From contig NZ_JANARS010000015.1 of assembly GCF_024199985.1 (NCBI RefSeq), positions 1 to 53,450 on the forward strand: a DNA stretch of 53,450 nt, in the 5' to 3' direction. This document shows, piece after piece, positions 27,931-36,997 of this stretch; position 1 is the first letter of the stretch, and the number at the start of each line of letters is the position of its first letter. The DNA is from Nocardioides pinisoli. Its GTDB lineage: Bacteria; Actinomycetota; Actinomycetes; Propionibacteriales; Nocardioidaceae. A program made the translations under genes and the position numbers. The notes under the pieces were generated by a model. That model saw only the letters and a program-made list of their open reading frames with translations, searched no databases and had not been told where the DNA came from.

Positions 27931-28425
27931 ATGGCGCGCCGCGGGGACGAGTGGCACTGGCGACCGGAGCCGGGATGGCTGTGGCTGTCGCTCCTCGGGC
28001 TGACGAGCGGCGCGCTCGTGGGCGTCGTCTTCGCCGTGGTGGTCGTCGTGGTGGACGTCTTCGGGGCGGGCGCGCTGAACAGTGACTCCGGCGGGTCGCT
28101 CGGCGCACTCCTCGGCCTGGGGGTGTTCGGAGCCGTGCTCGGCGGTGCAGTGGGGCTGGTCCTCGGCTCTGCCACCGGGGGAGTGCTCATGCTCCTGGTG
28201 GGCCGTCGCATGCCGGGGCGCGGGCAGGCGGTCCTCGCCTTCGTCGTGGCCGCGGCCACGGTGGGTGTGCTGGGGCGGCACCTCCTGGCCCCGGTCCTCA
28301 GGGTGGAGTCCGCCGCTGTCATCGTGCTGCTCTCGGCGAGCGCGCTGATCGCCGGCCTGGTGGCGGTCTGGTTCCGCAGGCAGCTGCCGGGACCCGGACG
28401 AGCTCGCGGCCCCCTCAGGCCGTGA
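27931..28425 (+). CDS. Hypothetical four-helix membrane protein
   Basis: This 164-aa protein has four hydrophobic segments: 'WLWLSLLGLTSGALVGVVFA', the Gly-rich 'LGALLGLGVFGAVLGGAVGL', 'AVLAFVVAAATVGVLGRHLL' and 'AAVIVLLSASALIAGLVAVW'. It ends with a basic 'RRQLPGPGRARGP' tail. The Gly-rich helices resemble small channel or glycine-zipper proteins, but I recognise no family. The ATG at 27931 is supported by the leaderless -10. The 3' end overlaps the convergent glycerophosphotransferase-like gene by 11 bp. Confidence 0.65.
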   Translation: MARRGDEWHWRPEPGWLWLSLLGLTSGALVGVVFAVVVVVVDVFGAGALNSDSGGSLGALLGLGVFGAVLGGAVGLVLGSATGGVLMLLVGRRMPGRGQAVLAFVVAAATVGVLGRHLLAPVLRVESAAVIVLLSASALIAGLVAVWFRRQLPGPGRARGPLRP

Positions 28426-29551
28426 TCGCGGGCTCCGCGCCGCCCGAGAGGAGCTCGTCACGCAGCGCGACCAGGCGACCCACCTCGGTGAGGAAGCGTC
28501 CGGTGCTCTCGCCCACCTCGAGCTCGTCGAAGTAGTGGTGCCGCATGGCGACACGGGCGAGGTGGTGCTCGTCGTGCCCGAGCCGGGCGTCGAGGAGCGA
28601 CGCGAGGTCACGGACGTCGTCGGCCCCGATGACGTCCGCGCAGCGGCTGATCGGGGCCTGGTGGTGGAGCGCGTCGACGTCGCCGTGGGGGTCGGTGAGG
28701 AAGATCGGCTTGTCGGTGTGCAGGTAGAGCCAGTCCAGGCCGACCGAGGACACGTCGGTGACCATGGCGTCACAGCCGGGCATCACGGCGAGGATGTCGC
28801 CGGTGAGCACCTGGGTGTGCCAGGCGGCGGGGTCGAGCCGCGCGGCCTCGTCGATGAGTCCCATGACTGCCAGGTGCGCGTCGGCGATCGCGGGCGTGAG
28901 GCTCGTCGTCACCTTCGGGTGCGGCTTGTAGACCAGCCGGACGTCGGGCACCGCGAGGATCGCCCGGACGATCGCCTCGCCGAGGGAGTCGAGCGACGTG
29001 TAGTCGTTGTAGTCGGCGTCACCCTCCCACGTGGGGGCGTACATCACCGTGCGTCGCTCGCTCGGCGCCAGCAACGGCGTGCGGGGGAGGTCGAGCTGGG
29101 GCCGGCCGACGCGGACCAGCCTGGCGGCGTCGAAGTCGAGCAGCCCGGTCAGGTAGCGCTGGACCGCGGCGTCGCCGGCGACGAAGACACGGTCATAGGC
29201 CTTGGCGTTGTTGCTCGCCATGGACTGCTTGTCGCTCTCGCCGTGGTTGACGTGCACGTGGAGCATGCGGCTGTCGAGGAGCGACTCGAAGTTGAGCACC
29301 GAGTTGTTGCAGTAGAGCACGACCTTGGCGTCGAGCTCGGCGTAGAGCTCGGTGAGCTCGGGGAACGACGGCGCGGTGAGGACGGTCAGGCTCGTGCGCG
29401 ACGCGATCAGGGCGGCGGAGTCGGGGTCGCGCAGCACCAGGCCGACCGGGTGGACCCGGTCCAGCACCTCGAGGACCTCCAGCCACTGGGCGAGCTGGTA
29501 GGTCCTGGTCGGGTCGCCCGCGAAGTAGGCGATCACGCGCACGTCGTTCAC
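28415..29551 (-). CDS. CDP-glycerol glycerophosphotransferase family protein
   Basis: This 378-aa GT-B fold protein belongs to the TagB/TagF family, which transfers glycerol phosphate or a related polyol phosphate from CDP-glycerol to teichoic-acid-type wall polymers. Family blocks seen are 'HVNHGESDKQSMASNNAKAY', 'VMYAPTWEGD', 'RLVYKPHPKV' and 'AMVTDVSSVGLDWLY' followed by 'DKPIFLTDP', with His/Asp/Ser residues at the expected active-site positions. No other wall polymer genes are adjacent, so the polymer is unknown. The start is GTG 29551, exactly 6 nt after TAGGAT (leaderless). It overlaps the preceding convergent gene by 11 bp. Confidence 0.8.
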   Translation of the reverse strand: MNDVRVIAYFAGDPTRTYQLAQWLEVLEVLDRVHPVGLVLRDPDSAALIASRTSLTVLTAPSFPELTELYAELDAKVVLYCNNSVLNFESLLDSRMLHVHVNHGESDKQSMASNNAKAYDRVFVAGDAAVQRYLTGLLDFDAARLVRVGRPQLDLPRTPLLAPSERRTVMYAPTWEGDADYNDYTSLDSLGEAIVRAILAVPDVRLVYKPHPKVTTSLTPAIADAHLAVMGLIDEAARLDPAAWHTQVLTGDILAVMPGCDAMVTDVSSVGLDWLYLHTDKPIFLTDPHGDVDALHHQAPISRCADVIGADDVRDLASLLDARLGHDEHHLARVAMRHHYFDELEVGESTGRFLTEVGRLVALRDELLSGGAEPAITA

Positions 29552-29557
29552 GACGAA

Positions 29558-29563
29558 ATCCTA
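29558..29563 (-). promoter_or_regulatory. -10 element, leaderless promoter
   Basis: On the minus strand TAGGAT is followed by TTCGTC and the GTG of the glycerophosphotransferase-like gene. Confidence 0.55.
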
Positions 29564-29606
29564 CTCGCGACCCCGCGTCACGGGGGTGCTGTTCCACAGA
29601 CGCAGA

Positions 29607-29633
29607 AGGGCCCGGCGCACAGCACCGGGCCCT
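29607..29633 (-). terminator. Terminator of the nucleoside transporter operon
   Basis: AGGGCCCGG (29607-29615) and CCGGGCCCT (29625-29633) form a perfect 9-bp stem with a 9-nt loop, 25 bp past the last permease gene. A further AG/CT pair extends it after one mismatch. No U-tract is present. Confidence 0.7.
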
Positions 29634-29658
29634 CCTGGAGTCAAGGCTCGCGTCGCCC

Positions 29659-30960
29659 CTACTGCGGTCGGTAGGGCACGCCGTCAGCAGCCGGGGGCCG
29701 GGAGCGGCCCACCAGCCCGGCGACGGCGAAGATCGTGACGACGTAGGGCAGCATCAGCATGAACTGGCTGGGCACGTTCGAGCCGATGACCGAGAGGACG
29801 CCCTGCAGGTTGGAGGCGAAGCCGAACAGCAGCGCGGCCAGGGTCGCCCGGATCGGGTCCCACTTCCCGAAGATGACCGCCGCGAGAGCGATGTAGCCCG
29901 CGCCACCGGTCATCTCGCGGTTGAACTGCGGCACCGAGACCAGGGTGTAGAAGGCGCCGCCGAGGCCGGCGACCGCTCCGGCGATGAGGATCGTGCGGTA
30001 GCGGGTGCGGTTGACCTTGATGCCGACGGTGTCGGCGGCCATCGGGTGCTCGCCGACCGCGCGGACGCGCAGGCCCCAGCGGGTGCGGTAGAGGGCGAAC
30101 GTGACCACCGCGACCGCGATGTAGAGCAGGTAGACCACCGGCGTCTGGCGGAACAGGATGGGCCCGATCAGGGGGATGTCGCCCAGCACCGGGATCGGCA
30201 CCACCTTGAAGCGGGCGGAGGTGTTGAGGTCGGCGGCGTTGGGGGCCAGCACCTGGCTGAACATGAAGCTCGTGATGCCGATGACGAGCACGTTGAGGAC
30301 CACACCGACGATGATCTGGTCGACGAAGTAGCTGATCGCGAAGAGGCCCAGGACGAGGGCGACGAGCGCGCCGGCGACGGCGGCGGCGAGCAGCCCGGGC
30401 CAGGGCGACCCGGTCATCGAGCTGACCACCGCGGCGGCGAAGGCGCCGAAGAGCAGCTGGCCGTCGATGGCGATGTTGACCACGCCGGCCCGCTCGCCGA
30501 GGACGCCACCGAGGGCACCGAAGACGAGGGGTACGGCGAGGGCCAGCGAGCCGGCCAGGAGGCCGACCACCGGCAGGGTCTCGCCGACGGCGGCCCAGAC
30601 CAGGAACCCGGTCATCCAGGCGACGGCGAAGATCGAGACCAGCCACATCGGGGTGCGCTTCTTCGCGAGGTAGCGGCGCACGGACTCACCCGTGAGCAGG
30701 GCGCACACGACCGTCAGGGCCCAGGCGGTCGGCATCGTCGGCAGCGTCAGGTCGGGCAGCTGGAAGATGTCGGTCTCGCGGGCGAGGCGGAGCGTGGTGT
30801 CGCCGGACTCCGGCTGCAGCAGGAGGATCAGCGCGAGACCCACGGTCAGGACGCCGAGCACCACGGGCGTCTTGCGGGAGACGAGGGTGACGACCTCGCC
30901 GGTCGTCGCGGCCGGAGCCGGCGACGCGCCGGTGGAGGTCGGGTCGGTCAGGGCGCTCAC
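29659..30960 (-). CDS. Nucleoside ABC transporter permease 2 (NupQ-like)
   Basis: This 433-aa permease of the BMP-type nucleoside/purine importer forms the channel with the second permease. About ten membrane helices are present. The family block 'LVFGALGGVLGERAGVVNIAI' continues as 'DGQLLFGAF', and 'RAVGEHPMAADTVGIKVN' is the EAA-like loop that contacts the ATPase. The start is GTG 30960, overlapping the upstream permease stop as GTGA. The longer open frame is the other permease read out of register. It is last in the operon and is followed by a terminator hairpin. Compared with the first permease it has extra N-terminal helices, as usual for this pair. Confidence 0.9.
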   Translation of the reverse strand: MSALTDPTSTGASPAPAATTGEVVTLVSRKTPVVLGVLTVGLALILLLQPESGDTTLRLARETDIFQLPDLTLPTMPTAWALTVVCALLTGESVRRYLAKKRTPMWLVSIFAVAWMTGFLVWAAVGETLPVVGLLAGSLALAVPLVFGALGGVLGERAGVVNIAIDGQLLFGAFAAAVVSSMTGSPWPGLLAAAVAGALVALVLGLFAISYFVDQIIVGVVLNVLVIGITSFMFSQVLAPNAADLNTSARFKVVPIPVLGDIPLIGPILFRQTPVVYLLYIAVAVVTFALYRTRWGLRVRAVGEHPMAADTVGIKVNRTRYRTILIAGAVAGLGGAFYTLVSVPQFNREMTGGAGYIALAAVIFGKWDPIRATLAALLFGFASNLQGVLSVIGSNVPSQFMLMLPYVVTIFAVAGLVGRSRPPAADGVPYRPQ

Positions 30961-32192
30961 TTGGCCTCCTTGGCGGGGAGCCGGAAGATCGCCCGCACCA
31001 GCGGGGGTGCGGCGATGAAGAGGACGATCAGGGACTGGACGACCAGCACGATGTCGACCGGGATGCCCTCGGCCGCCTGCATGGAGAAGCCGCCCGCCTT
31101 GAAGGCACCGAACAACAGCCCGGCCGCGAGGATGCCCAGCGGACGCGACCGGCCGAGCAGCGCCACGGTGATGGCATCGAAGCCGATGCCGGCGTCGAGG
31201 TCGAGGGTGACCCCGTCGGGCACGGTGCCGAGCACCTGGTTGACACCGGCGAGACCGACGAGGGCGCCCGCGATCAGCATGACCGTGATCCAGGTGCGAC
31301 CGACGTCGATGCCGGCCGAGCGGGCGGCGCTGGGGTTCTCGCCGACGGCACGGATGCGGTAGCCCAGCGCCGAGCGGTTGAGCAGCCACCAGGCGAAGGC
31401 CACGGCGACCAGGGCGATCAGGAAGCCGAGGTGCAGGTTGAAGCGGTCGCCCAGGATGTCGGGCAGGACCGCCGACTCCTTCATCGGCAGGGACTTGGGG
31501 TTGGCCGATCCCGGCGCCTGCAGGAGGCCCTCCTTGGAGAGGGCGTAGAAGAGCAGGTAGTAGGCGACGTAGTTGAGCATGATCGTGACGATCACCTCGT
31601 GGGCACCGGTGCGCGCCTTGAGGACACCGGCGATGGCCGCCCAGAAGGCGCCGACCACGGTGCCGACGAGGATCGCCAGGGGCAGGTGGATCGCGATCGG
31701 CAGGTCGAAGTTGATGCCGACGTAGCCCGCGGCAGCGCCGGCGAGCAGCATCTGCCCGCGGCCACCGATGTTGAACAGTCCGGCGCGGAAGCCCAGGCCG
31801 ACACCGAGGCCGGCGAGGATCAGAGGGGCGGCGAACTTCAGGGTCTCCGTCAGCGGACGGATCTGGGTGGCGAAGTCGCTGACGAGGTTGTTGTAGACCG
31901 CCCCGCGGAAGAGCGCGGTGTAGGCGCCCCACACGGCGTCCCAGACGGCGGAGAAGAAGTCGCTCGGCCGGGCGAAGACGTACCCGGCCGTCTCCCGCAC
32001 GGTGTCGTCGGTGGCGGCGACCATGACCGAGCCGACCAGCACGGCCAGCACCACCGCCAGCACGCCGGCGAACGCGTCGCCGGCGACGATCTGGCGCATC
32101 AGGGAGTGGCCCTTGCCGGGCTCCGGGGGCTGCCCCCCGGATTCCTTCTCGGCCGGTGCCGGGGCCTGCTCGTTGGTCACTGCGTCGTTCAC
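30957..32192 (-). CDS. Nucleoside ABC transporter permease 1 (NupP-like)
   Basis: This 411-aa permease partners the NupQ-like gene. After a Pro/Glu-rich cytoplasmic start comes a first helix 'AGVLAVVLAVLVGSVMVAA'. The family blocks 'LGVGLGFRAGLFNIGGRGQM' and 'RAVGENPSAARSAGIDVGRT' contact the ATPase. It starts at GTG 32192, overlapping the ATPase stop by 4 bp, and overlaps the second permease by 4 bp, so all three membrane and ATPase genes are coupled. Substrates in known relatives are nucleosides. The neighbouring cdd, deoA, add and deoC genes support the same role here. Confidence 0.9.
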   Translation of the reverse strand: MNDAVTNEQAPAPAEKESGGQPPEPGKGHSLMRQIVAGDAFAGVLAVVLAVLVGSVMVAATDDTVRETAGYVFARPSDFFSAVWDAVWGAYTALFRGAVYNNLVSDFATQIRPLTETLKFAAPLILAGLGVGLGFRAGLFNIGGRGQMLLAGAAAGYVGINFDLPIAIHLPLAILVGTVVGAFWAAIAGVLKARTGAHEVIVTIMLNYVAYYLLFYALSKEGLLQAPGSANPKSLPMKESAVLPDILGDRFNLHLGFLIALVAVAFAWWLLNRSALGYRIRAVGENPSAARSAGIDVGRTWITVMLIAGALVGLAGVNQVLGTVPDGVTLDLDAGIGFDAITVALLGRSRPLGILAAGLLFGAFKAGGFSMQAAEGIPVDIVLVVQSLIVLFIAAPPLVRAIFRLPAKEAK

Positions 32193-33712
32193 GCCACGTC
32201 TCCCTCGAGGTCCTTCGGCCGCTCGCCGGTCATCATCAGGCCCAGCTGTTCGCGCGGGGTGTCACCCGGGACGATGCCGACCACGCGACCGCGGTAGAGG
32301 ACCATGATCCGGTCGGCGAGCGCGACGACCTCGTCGAGCTCGGTCGAGACGACCAGGACGGGGACGCCGCTGTCGCGCGTGGCCACCACCTGCTTGTGGA
32401 TGAACTCGATCGAGCCCACGTCCACGCCGCGGGTGGGCTGTGCGGCGACGAGCAGGCGCAGGTCGCGGGACAGCTCGCGGGCGACGACGACCTTCTGCTG
32501 GTTGCCGCCGGAGAGGTTGCCGCACGCGGTGTCGATGTCGCGCGCGCGGACGTCGTACTGCTGCAGCTTCTCCTGGGCGAAGGCGCGCAGCTTGTCGATC
32601 TGCAGCGAGCCACGGCGCACGAACGGCAGGTGGAAGCTGCGGTTGAGCATGAGGTTCTCGGCGATCGTCATGTTGCCGACGAGACCGTCCTCCTGGCGGT
32701 CCTCGGGGATGAAGCCGACGCCGGCGTCGAGGACCTGGCGCACGGACCTGCCGAGCAGCTCCTTGCCGTCGAGGCGCACGGACCCGGTCACGTGGTCCTG
32801 GAGGCCGAGGATGGCCTCGGTGAGCTCGGTCTGTCCGTTGCCCTGCACGCCGGCGACGGCGAGGACCTCACCGGCCCGGATGGAGAAGCTGATCCCGTCG
32901 ACCTGGACGTGGCCCGTGGCGTTGACGACGCGCAGGTCCTTCACGACGAACACCTCCTCGCCGAGCTTCGGCGGACCCTTGTGGACCACCAGCTCGACGG
33001 GCCGGCCGACCATCATGGCGGCGAGCTCGGCGTTGGACGCCGTGGGCTCGGCCTCGCCGACGACCTTGCCGAGGCGGATCACGGTGATCTTGTCCGCGAC
33101 GGCACGGACCTCGCGCAGCTTGTGGGTGATGAAGACGATGGCCTTCCCGGCCTCGCGGAGCTGGCGCATGATCTCCATCAGCTCGTCGGTCTCCTGCGGG
33201 GTCAGCACCGCGGTGGGCTCGTCGAAGACGAGCAGCTCGGCGTCGCGGGAGAGCGCCTTGATGATTTCGACCCGCTGCTGGACGCCGACGGGCAGGTCCT
33301 CGACGAGCGCGTCGGGATCGACGTGGAAGCCGAAGCGCTCGGAGATCTCCTTCACGCGCGCGCGGGCGGCGTCGAGGTCCAGGGTTCCGGCGAAGCCGGT
33401 CGACTCGTTGCCGAGCATGACGTTCTCGGCGACGGTGAAGACAGGGATGAGCATGAAGTGCTGGTGGACCATGCCGATGCCCGCTGCCATCGCGTCGCCG
33501 GGTCCGCTGAAGTGCTGCACCTCGTCGTCGAGCAGGATCTCGCCCTCGTCGGCACGGTAGAGGCCGTAGAGGACGTTCATCAGTGTCGACTTGCCGGCGC
33601 CGTTCTCGCCGAGGAGTGCGTGGATCTCGCCGGGTTCGACGGTGAGGGAGATCCTGTCGTTGGCGACCAGGCTGCCGAAGCGCTTGGTGATGCCACGGAG
33701 CTCGAGCTTCAT
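32189..33712 (-). CDS. Nucleoside ABC transporter ATPase (NupO-like)
   Basis: This 507-aa protein has two fused nucleotide-binding domains, as in sugar/nucleoside (RbsA/NupO-type) importers. Domain 1 has Walker A 'GENGAGKSTLMNVLYGLYR', signature 'LPVGVQQRVEI' and Walker B 'LLVFDEPTAVLTP'. Domain 2 has a degenerate Walker A ('VAGVQGNGQTELTEAI'), signature 'LSGGNQQKVVVARE' and 'LLVAAQPTRGVD'. A degenerate second P-loop is common in this family. The start is ATG 33712. A TAGGAT hexamer 8 nt upstream might provide an internal promoter. It is separated from the binding-protein gene by a strong stem-loop. Confidence 0.93.
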   Translation of the reverse strand: MKLELRGITKRFGSLVANDRISLTVEPGEIHALLGENGAGKSTLMNVLYGLYRADEGEILLDDEVQHFSGPGDAMAAGIGMVHQHFMLIPVFTVAENVMLGNESTGFAGTLDLDAARARVKEISERFGFHVDPDALVEDLPVGVQQRVEIIKALSRDAELLVFDEPTAVLTPQETDELMEIMRQLREAGKAIVFITHKLREVRAVADKITVIRLGKVVGEAEPTASNAELAAMMVGRPVELVVHKGPPKLGEEVFVVKDLRVVNATGHVQVDGISFSIRAGEVLAVAGVQGNGQTELTEAILGLQDHVTGSVRLDGKELLGRSVRQVLDAGVGFIPEDRQEDGLVGNMTIAENLMLNRSFHLPFVRRGSLQIDKLRAFAQEKLQQYDVRARDIDTACGNLSGGNQQKVVVARELSRDLRLLVAAQPTRGVDVGSIEFIHKQVVATRDSGVPVLVVSTELDEVVALADRIMVLYRGRVVGIVPGDTPREQLGLMMTGERPKDLEGDVA

Positions 33713-33762
33713 GAGATCGCATCCTATGCAGGTGCCAGGGGCGGGGGATGGTCGGGCAAGAG

Positions 33763-33796
33763 CGAGGGGAGGCCGACTCGCGTCGACCTCCCCTCG
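33763..33796 (-). promoter_or_regulatory. Intercistronic stem-loop between binding protein and ATPase
   Basis: CGAGGGGAGG (33763-33772) and CCTCCCCTCG (33787-33796) form a perfect 10-bp stem. After one C-A mismatch it continues as CGAC/GTCG with a TCGC tetraloop. It lies 14 bp after the binding-protein stop, a typical place for partial termination or 3'-end protection that keeps binding-protein mRNA in excess. Confidence 0.7.
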
Positions 33797-33810
33797 TCCG
33801 GTGGAGCTGC

Positions 33811-34932
33811 TTACTGGTTGAGGTACGAGGTGACCTCGATGGAGCCGTCGATGATGCCGGCCTTGACCTCGTCGAGCTCGCCCTGGAGCGAGCCGGGCAC
33901 CTTGCTCTCCCAGTTGTGGAAGGGGGCGATGCCGACGCCGTCGTTCTCCAGCGTGCCGACGTAGGGCGTGAAGTCGAAGTTGTCCTCACCGGCGGCCATG
34001 ATGGCCTCGTAGGTGGACACCTTCATGTTCTTCAGGATGGAGGTCATGACGACCTCCTGCGTGTTGGGGTCGGTCTCGAAGAGGTCGGCGTCGACGCCGA
34101 CCATCGCGATGTCCTTGCCCGAGTCCTCGATCGCGGTCAGCGCGCCCTGGTAGATCGGGCCGCCGACGGGAAGGATGACGTCGACGTCCTGGTCGAGGAT
34201 GCGCTTGGCGGTGCTGGTGGCGGCCTCGTTGGCCTCGAAGCCACCGGTGAAGGAGCCGTTCTCGCCGTCCCAGCCGACGACCTCGACCTTCTTGCCCTTC
34301 TCCTTGTTGTAGTACTCCACGCCCTGCTTGAAGCCGTCCATGAAGATGGTGACGGTGGGGAAGGGCTGACCGCCGTAGGTGCCGACCTTGCCGGTCTTCG
34401 TGGTGTCAGCAGCGGCGTAGCCGGCGAGGAACGCGGCCTGCGCGGTGTCGTAGAGCAGCGGCTTGATGTTGGGCTCGTCGGCCTTGCCGTCGAAGGTCTG
34501 GCCGTCGTCGCCGCCGTCCGCGGAGTCGTCGATCAGGACGTACTCGATGTCGGGGTTGGCGGCCGCCGACTCCTTGGTGGCGGCGGCGAGCGCGAAGCCG
34601 ACGGTCACGATGGCGTCGCATCCCTGGGAGACGAGGGCCTCCAGGTTCGGGCCGTAGTCGTTCTCGCTGTTGGACTCCACGTCCTTCAGCTCCACGCCGA
34701 GCTCGTCGGCTGCCTGCTTGGCGCCCTCGTAGCCGAGCTGGTTGAACGACTTGTCGTCGAAACCACCGGCGTCGGACACGATGCACGGCAGGAAGTCGCT
34801 GGCAGCCGAGCTGCTGTCGTTCCCGCTCCCGGTGTTGGTGTCTTCCTCGGGCGCGTCACCACACGCAGCCAGGGTCGCGGCGGCGAGCAGCGCCACGAGG
34901 CCGCTCGAGACGACCTTCCTCGTCTTCAACAC
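33811..34932 (-). CDS. BMP-family nucleoside-binding lipoprotein
   Basis: This 373-aa extracytoplasmic binding protein of the basic membrane protein (BMP/PnrA) family delivers nucleosides to the ABC importer. A lipoprotein signal with lipobox 'LAACG' is followed by a Ser/Asn/Thr-rich linker. The mature domain has 'SDAGGFDDKSFNQLGYEG' (family start), 'GFALAAATKESAA', 'GYAAADTTKTGKVGTYGGQ' and 'VILPVGGPIYQGA'. I choose GTG 34932 over ATG 34950 because a GGAGG site lies 5 nt before the GTG, inside the longer frame. It heads a minus-strand operon with the ATPase and two permeases and is divergent from cdd. Confidence 0.92.
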   Translation of the reverse strand: MLKTRKVVSSGLVALLAAATLAACGDAPEEDTNTGSGNDSSSAASDFLPCIVSDAGGFDDKSFNQLGYEGAKQAADELGVELKDVESNSENDYGPNLEALVSQGCDAIVTVGFALAAATKESAAANPDIEYVLIDDSADGGDDGQTFDGKADEPNIKPLLYDTAQAAFLAGYAAADTTKTGKVGTYGGQPFPTVTIFMDGFKQGVEYYNKEKGKKVEVVGWDGENGSFTGGFEANEAATSTAKRILDQDVDVILPVGGPIYQGALTAIEDSGKDIAMVGVDADLFETDPNTQEVVMTSILKNMKVSTYEAIMAAGEDNFDFTPYVGTLENDGVGIAPFHNWESKVPGSLQGELDEVKAGIIDGSIEVTSYLNQ

Positions 34933-35117
34933 AAATGCCTCCAAGTTCATGCACCCCGGGGTGGGGACAGCTTTTCGGGAGCATGATGCCTGCCGGGGCG
35001 CACCCCGTCACGAGGTTCGGGACTTCCGAAATGCGTTTGAGACATAAAACCCGCCGGACATCTTTCGGCGAGACCTGCCAAAGACCGTGGCTTCCCCGTA
35101 TGCGCCATAGTGTCCGC
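34933..35117. promoter_or_regulatory. Divergent promoter region of nucleoside import and cdd-deoA
   Basis: This 185-bp region separates the binding-protein gene from cdd. It holds an AT-richer patch at 35025-35065 (with TTTTATGTC on the minus strand, a possible -10 zone for the transporter) flanked by CCGAAA/TTTCGG inverted hexamers, and a small CGGGG-CGCA-CCCCG hairpin at 34994-35007 in the transporter leader. TAGTGT (35108-35113) is a likely -10 for cdd. A shared nucleoside-responsive regulator is plausible, but none is encoded nearby. Confidence 0.4.
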
Positions 35118-35596
35118 GTGGATGACAGGGTGCACGACCCGGTGGACGACCGGGAGGGCGGCGGCTGGGGCCAGGACGACTGGGACGGCCTGAGGCAGCA
35201 GGCCGTCGACGTGATGCGGCGCGCGTACGCGCCGTACTCGAAGTACAAGGTGGGAGCGGCTGCGCGCGCGGATGACGGCCGGATCGTGGTCGGCTGCAAC
35301 GTGGAGAACGCGGCGTACGGCGTCGTGCTGTGCGCCGAGTGCGGAGTGGTCTCGCAGCTGCACGCCACGGGCGGCGGCCGGCTCACGCACTTCGTGTGCG
35401 TCAACGCCGAGGGCGAGGTCATCATGCCCTGCGGACGGTGTCGCCAGCTGCTCTTCGAGCACGGCGGTCGTGACCTACTGGTCTGGACCGTCTCGGGCGT
35501 CAAGCCCATGTCGGAGGTGCTGCCCGACGCCTTCGGACCCGACGACCTGGCCCACCTGACCGGGGTGGCCGACGCAGCAGCGGAAGGAACCCACTA

Positions 35597-35597
<1 letters not shown>
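35118..35597 (+). CDS. cdd: Cytidine deaminase
   Basis: This 159-aa zinc enzyme deaminates cytidine and deoxycytidine to uridine and deoxyuridine. The core begins at 'MRRAYAPYSKYKVGAAA'. The zinc and proton-relay motif is Cys72-Ala-Glu74 in 'VLCAECG', and the other ligands are Cys105 and Cys108 in 'MPCGRCRQ'. Residues 1-30 are an Asp/Gly-rich extension not needed for the fold, so a shorter start is possible. GTG 35118 is favoured by TAGTGT four bases upstream, implying a leaderless or nearly leaderless message. Its TAG stop overlaps the deoA GTG by one base, so the two are coupled. Confidence 0.91.
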
Positions 35598-36892
<1,295 letters not shown>

Positions 36893-36997
36893 CCCCGCCG
36901 CGGGCTCTCCCCAACTCTGGCGATGACCGGTCAGTAGCAACCGGCTCGCCCGGGTCCCCTCCTACGTTTTCTTTACCTTAGGGATCGTGGGGAGCCC

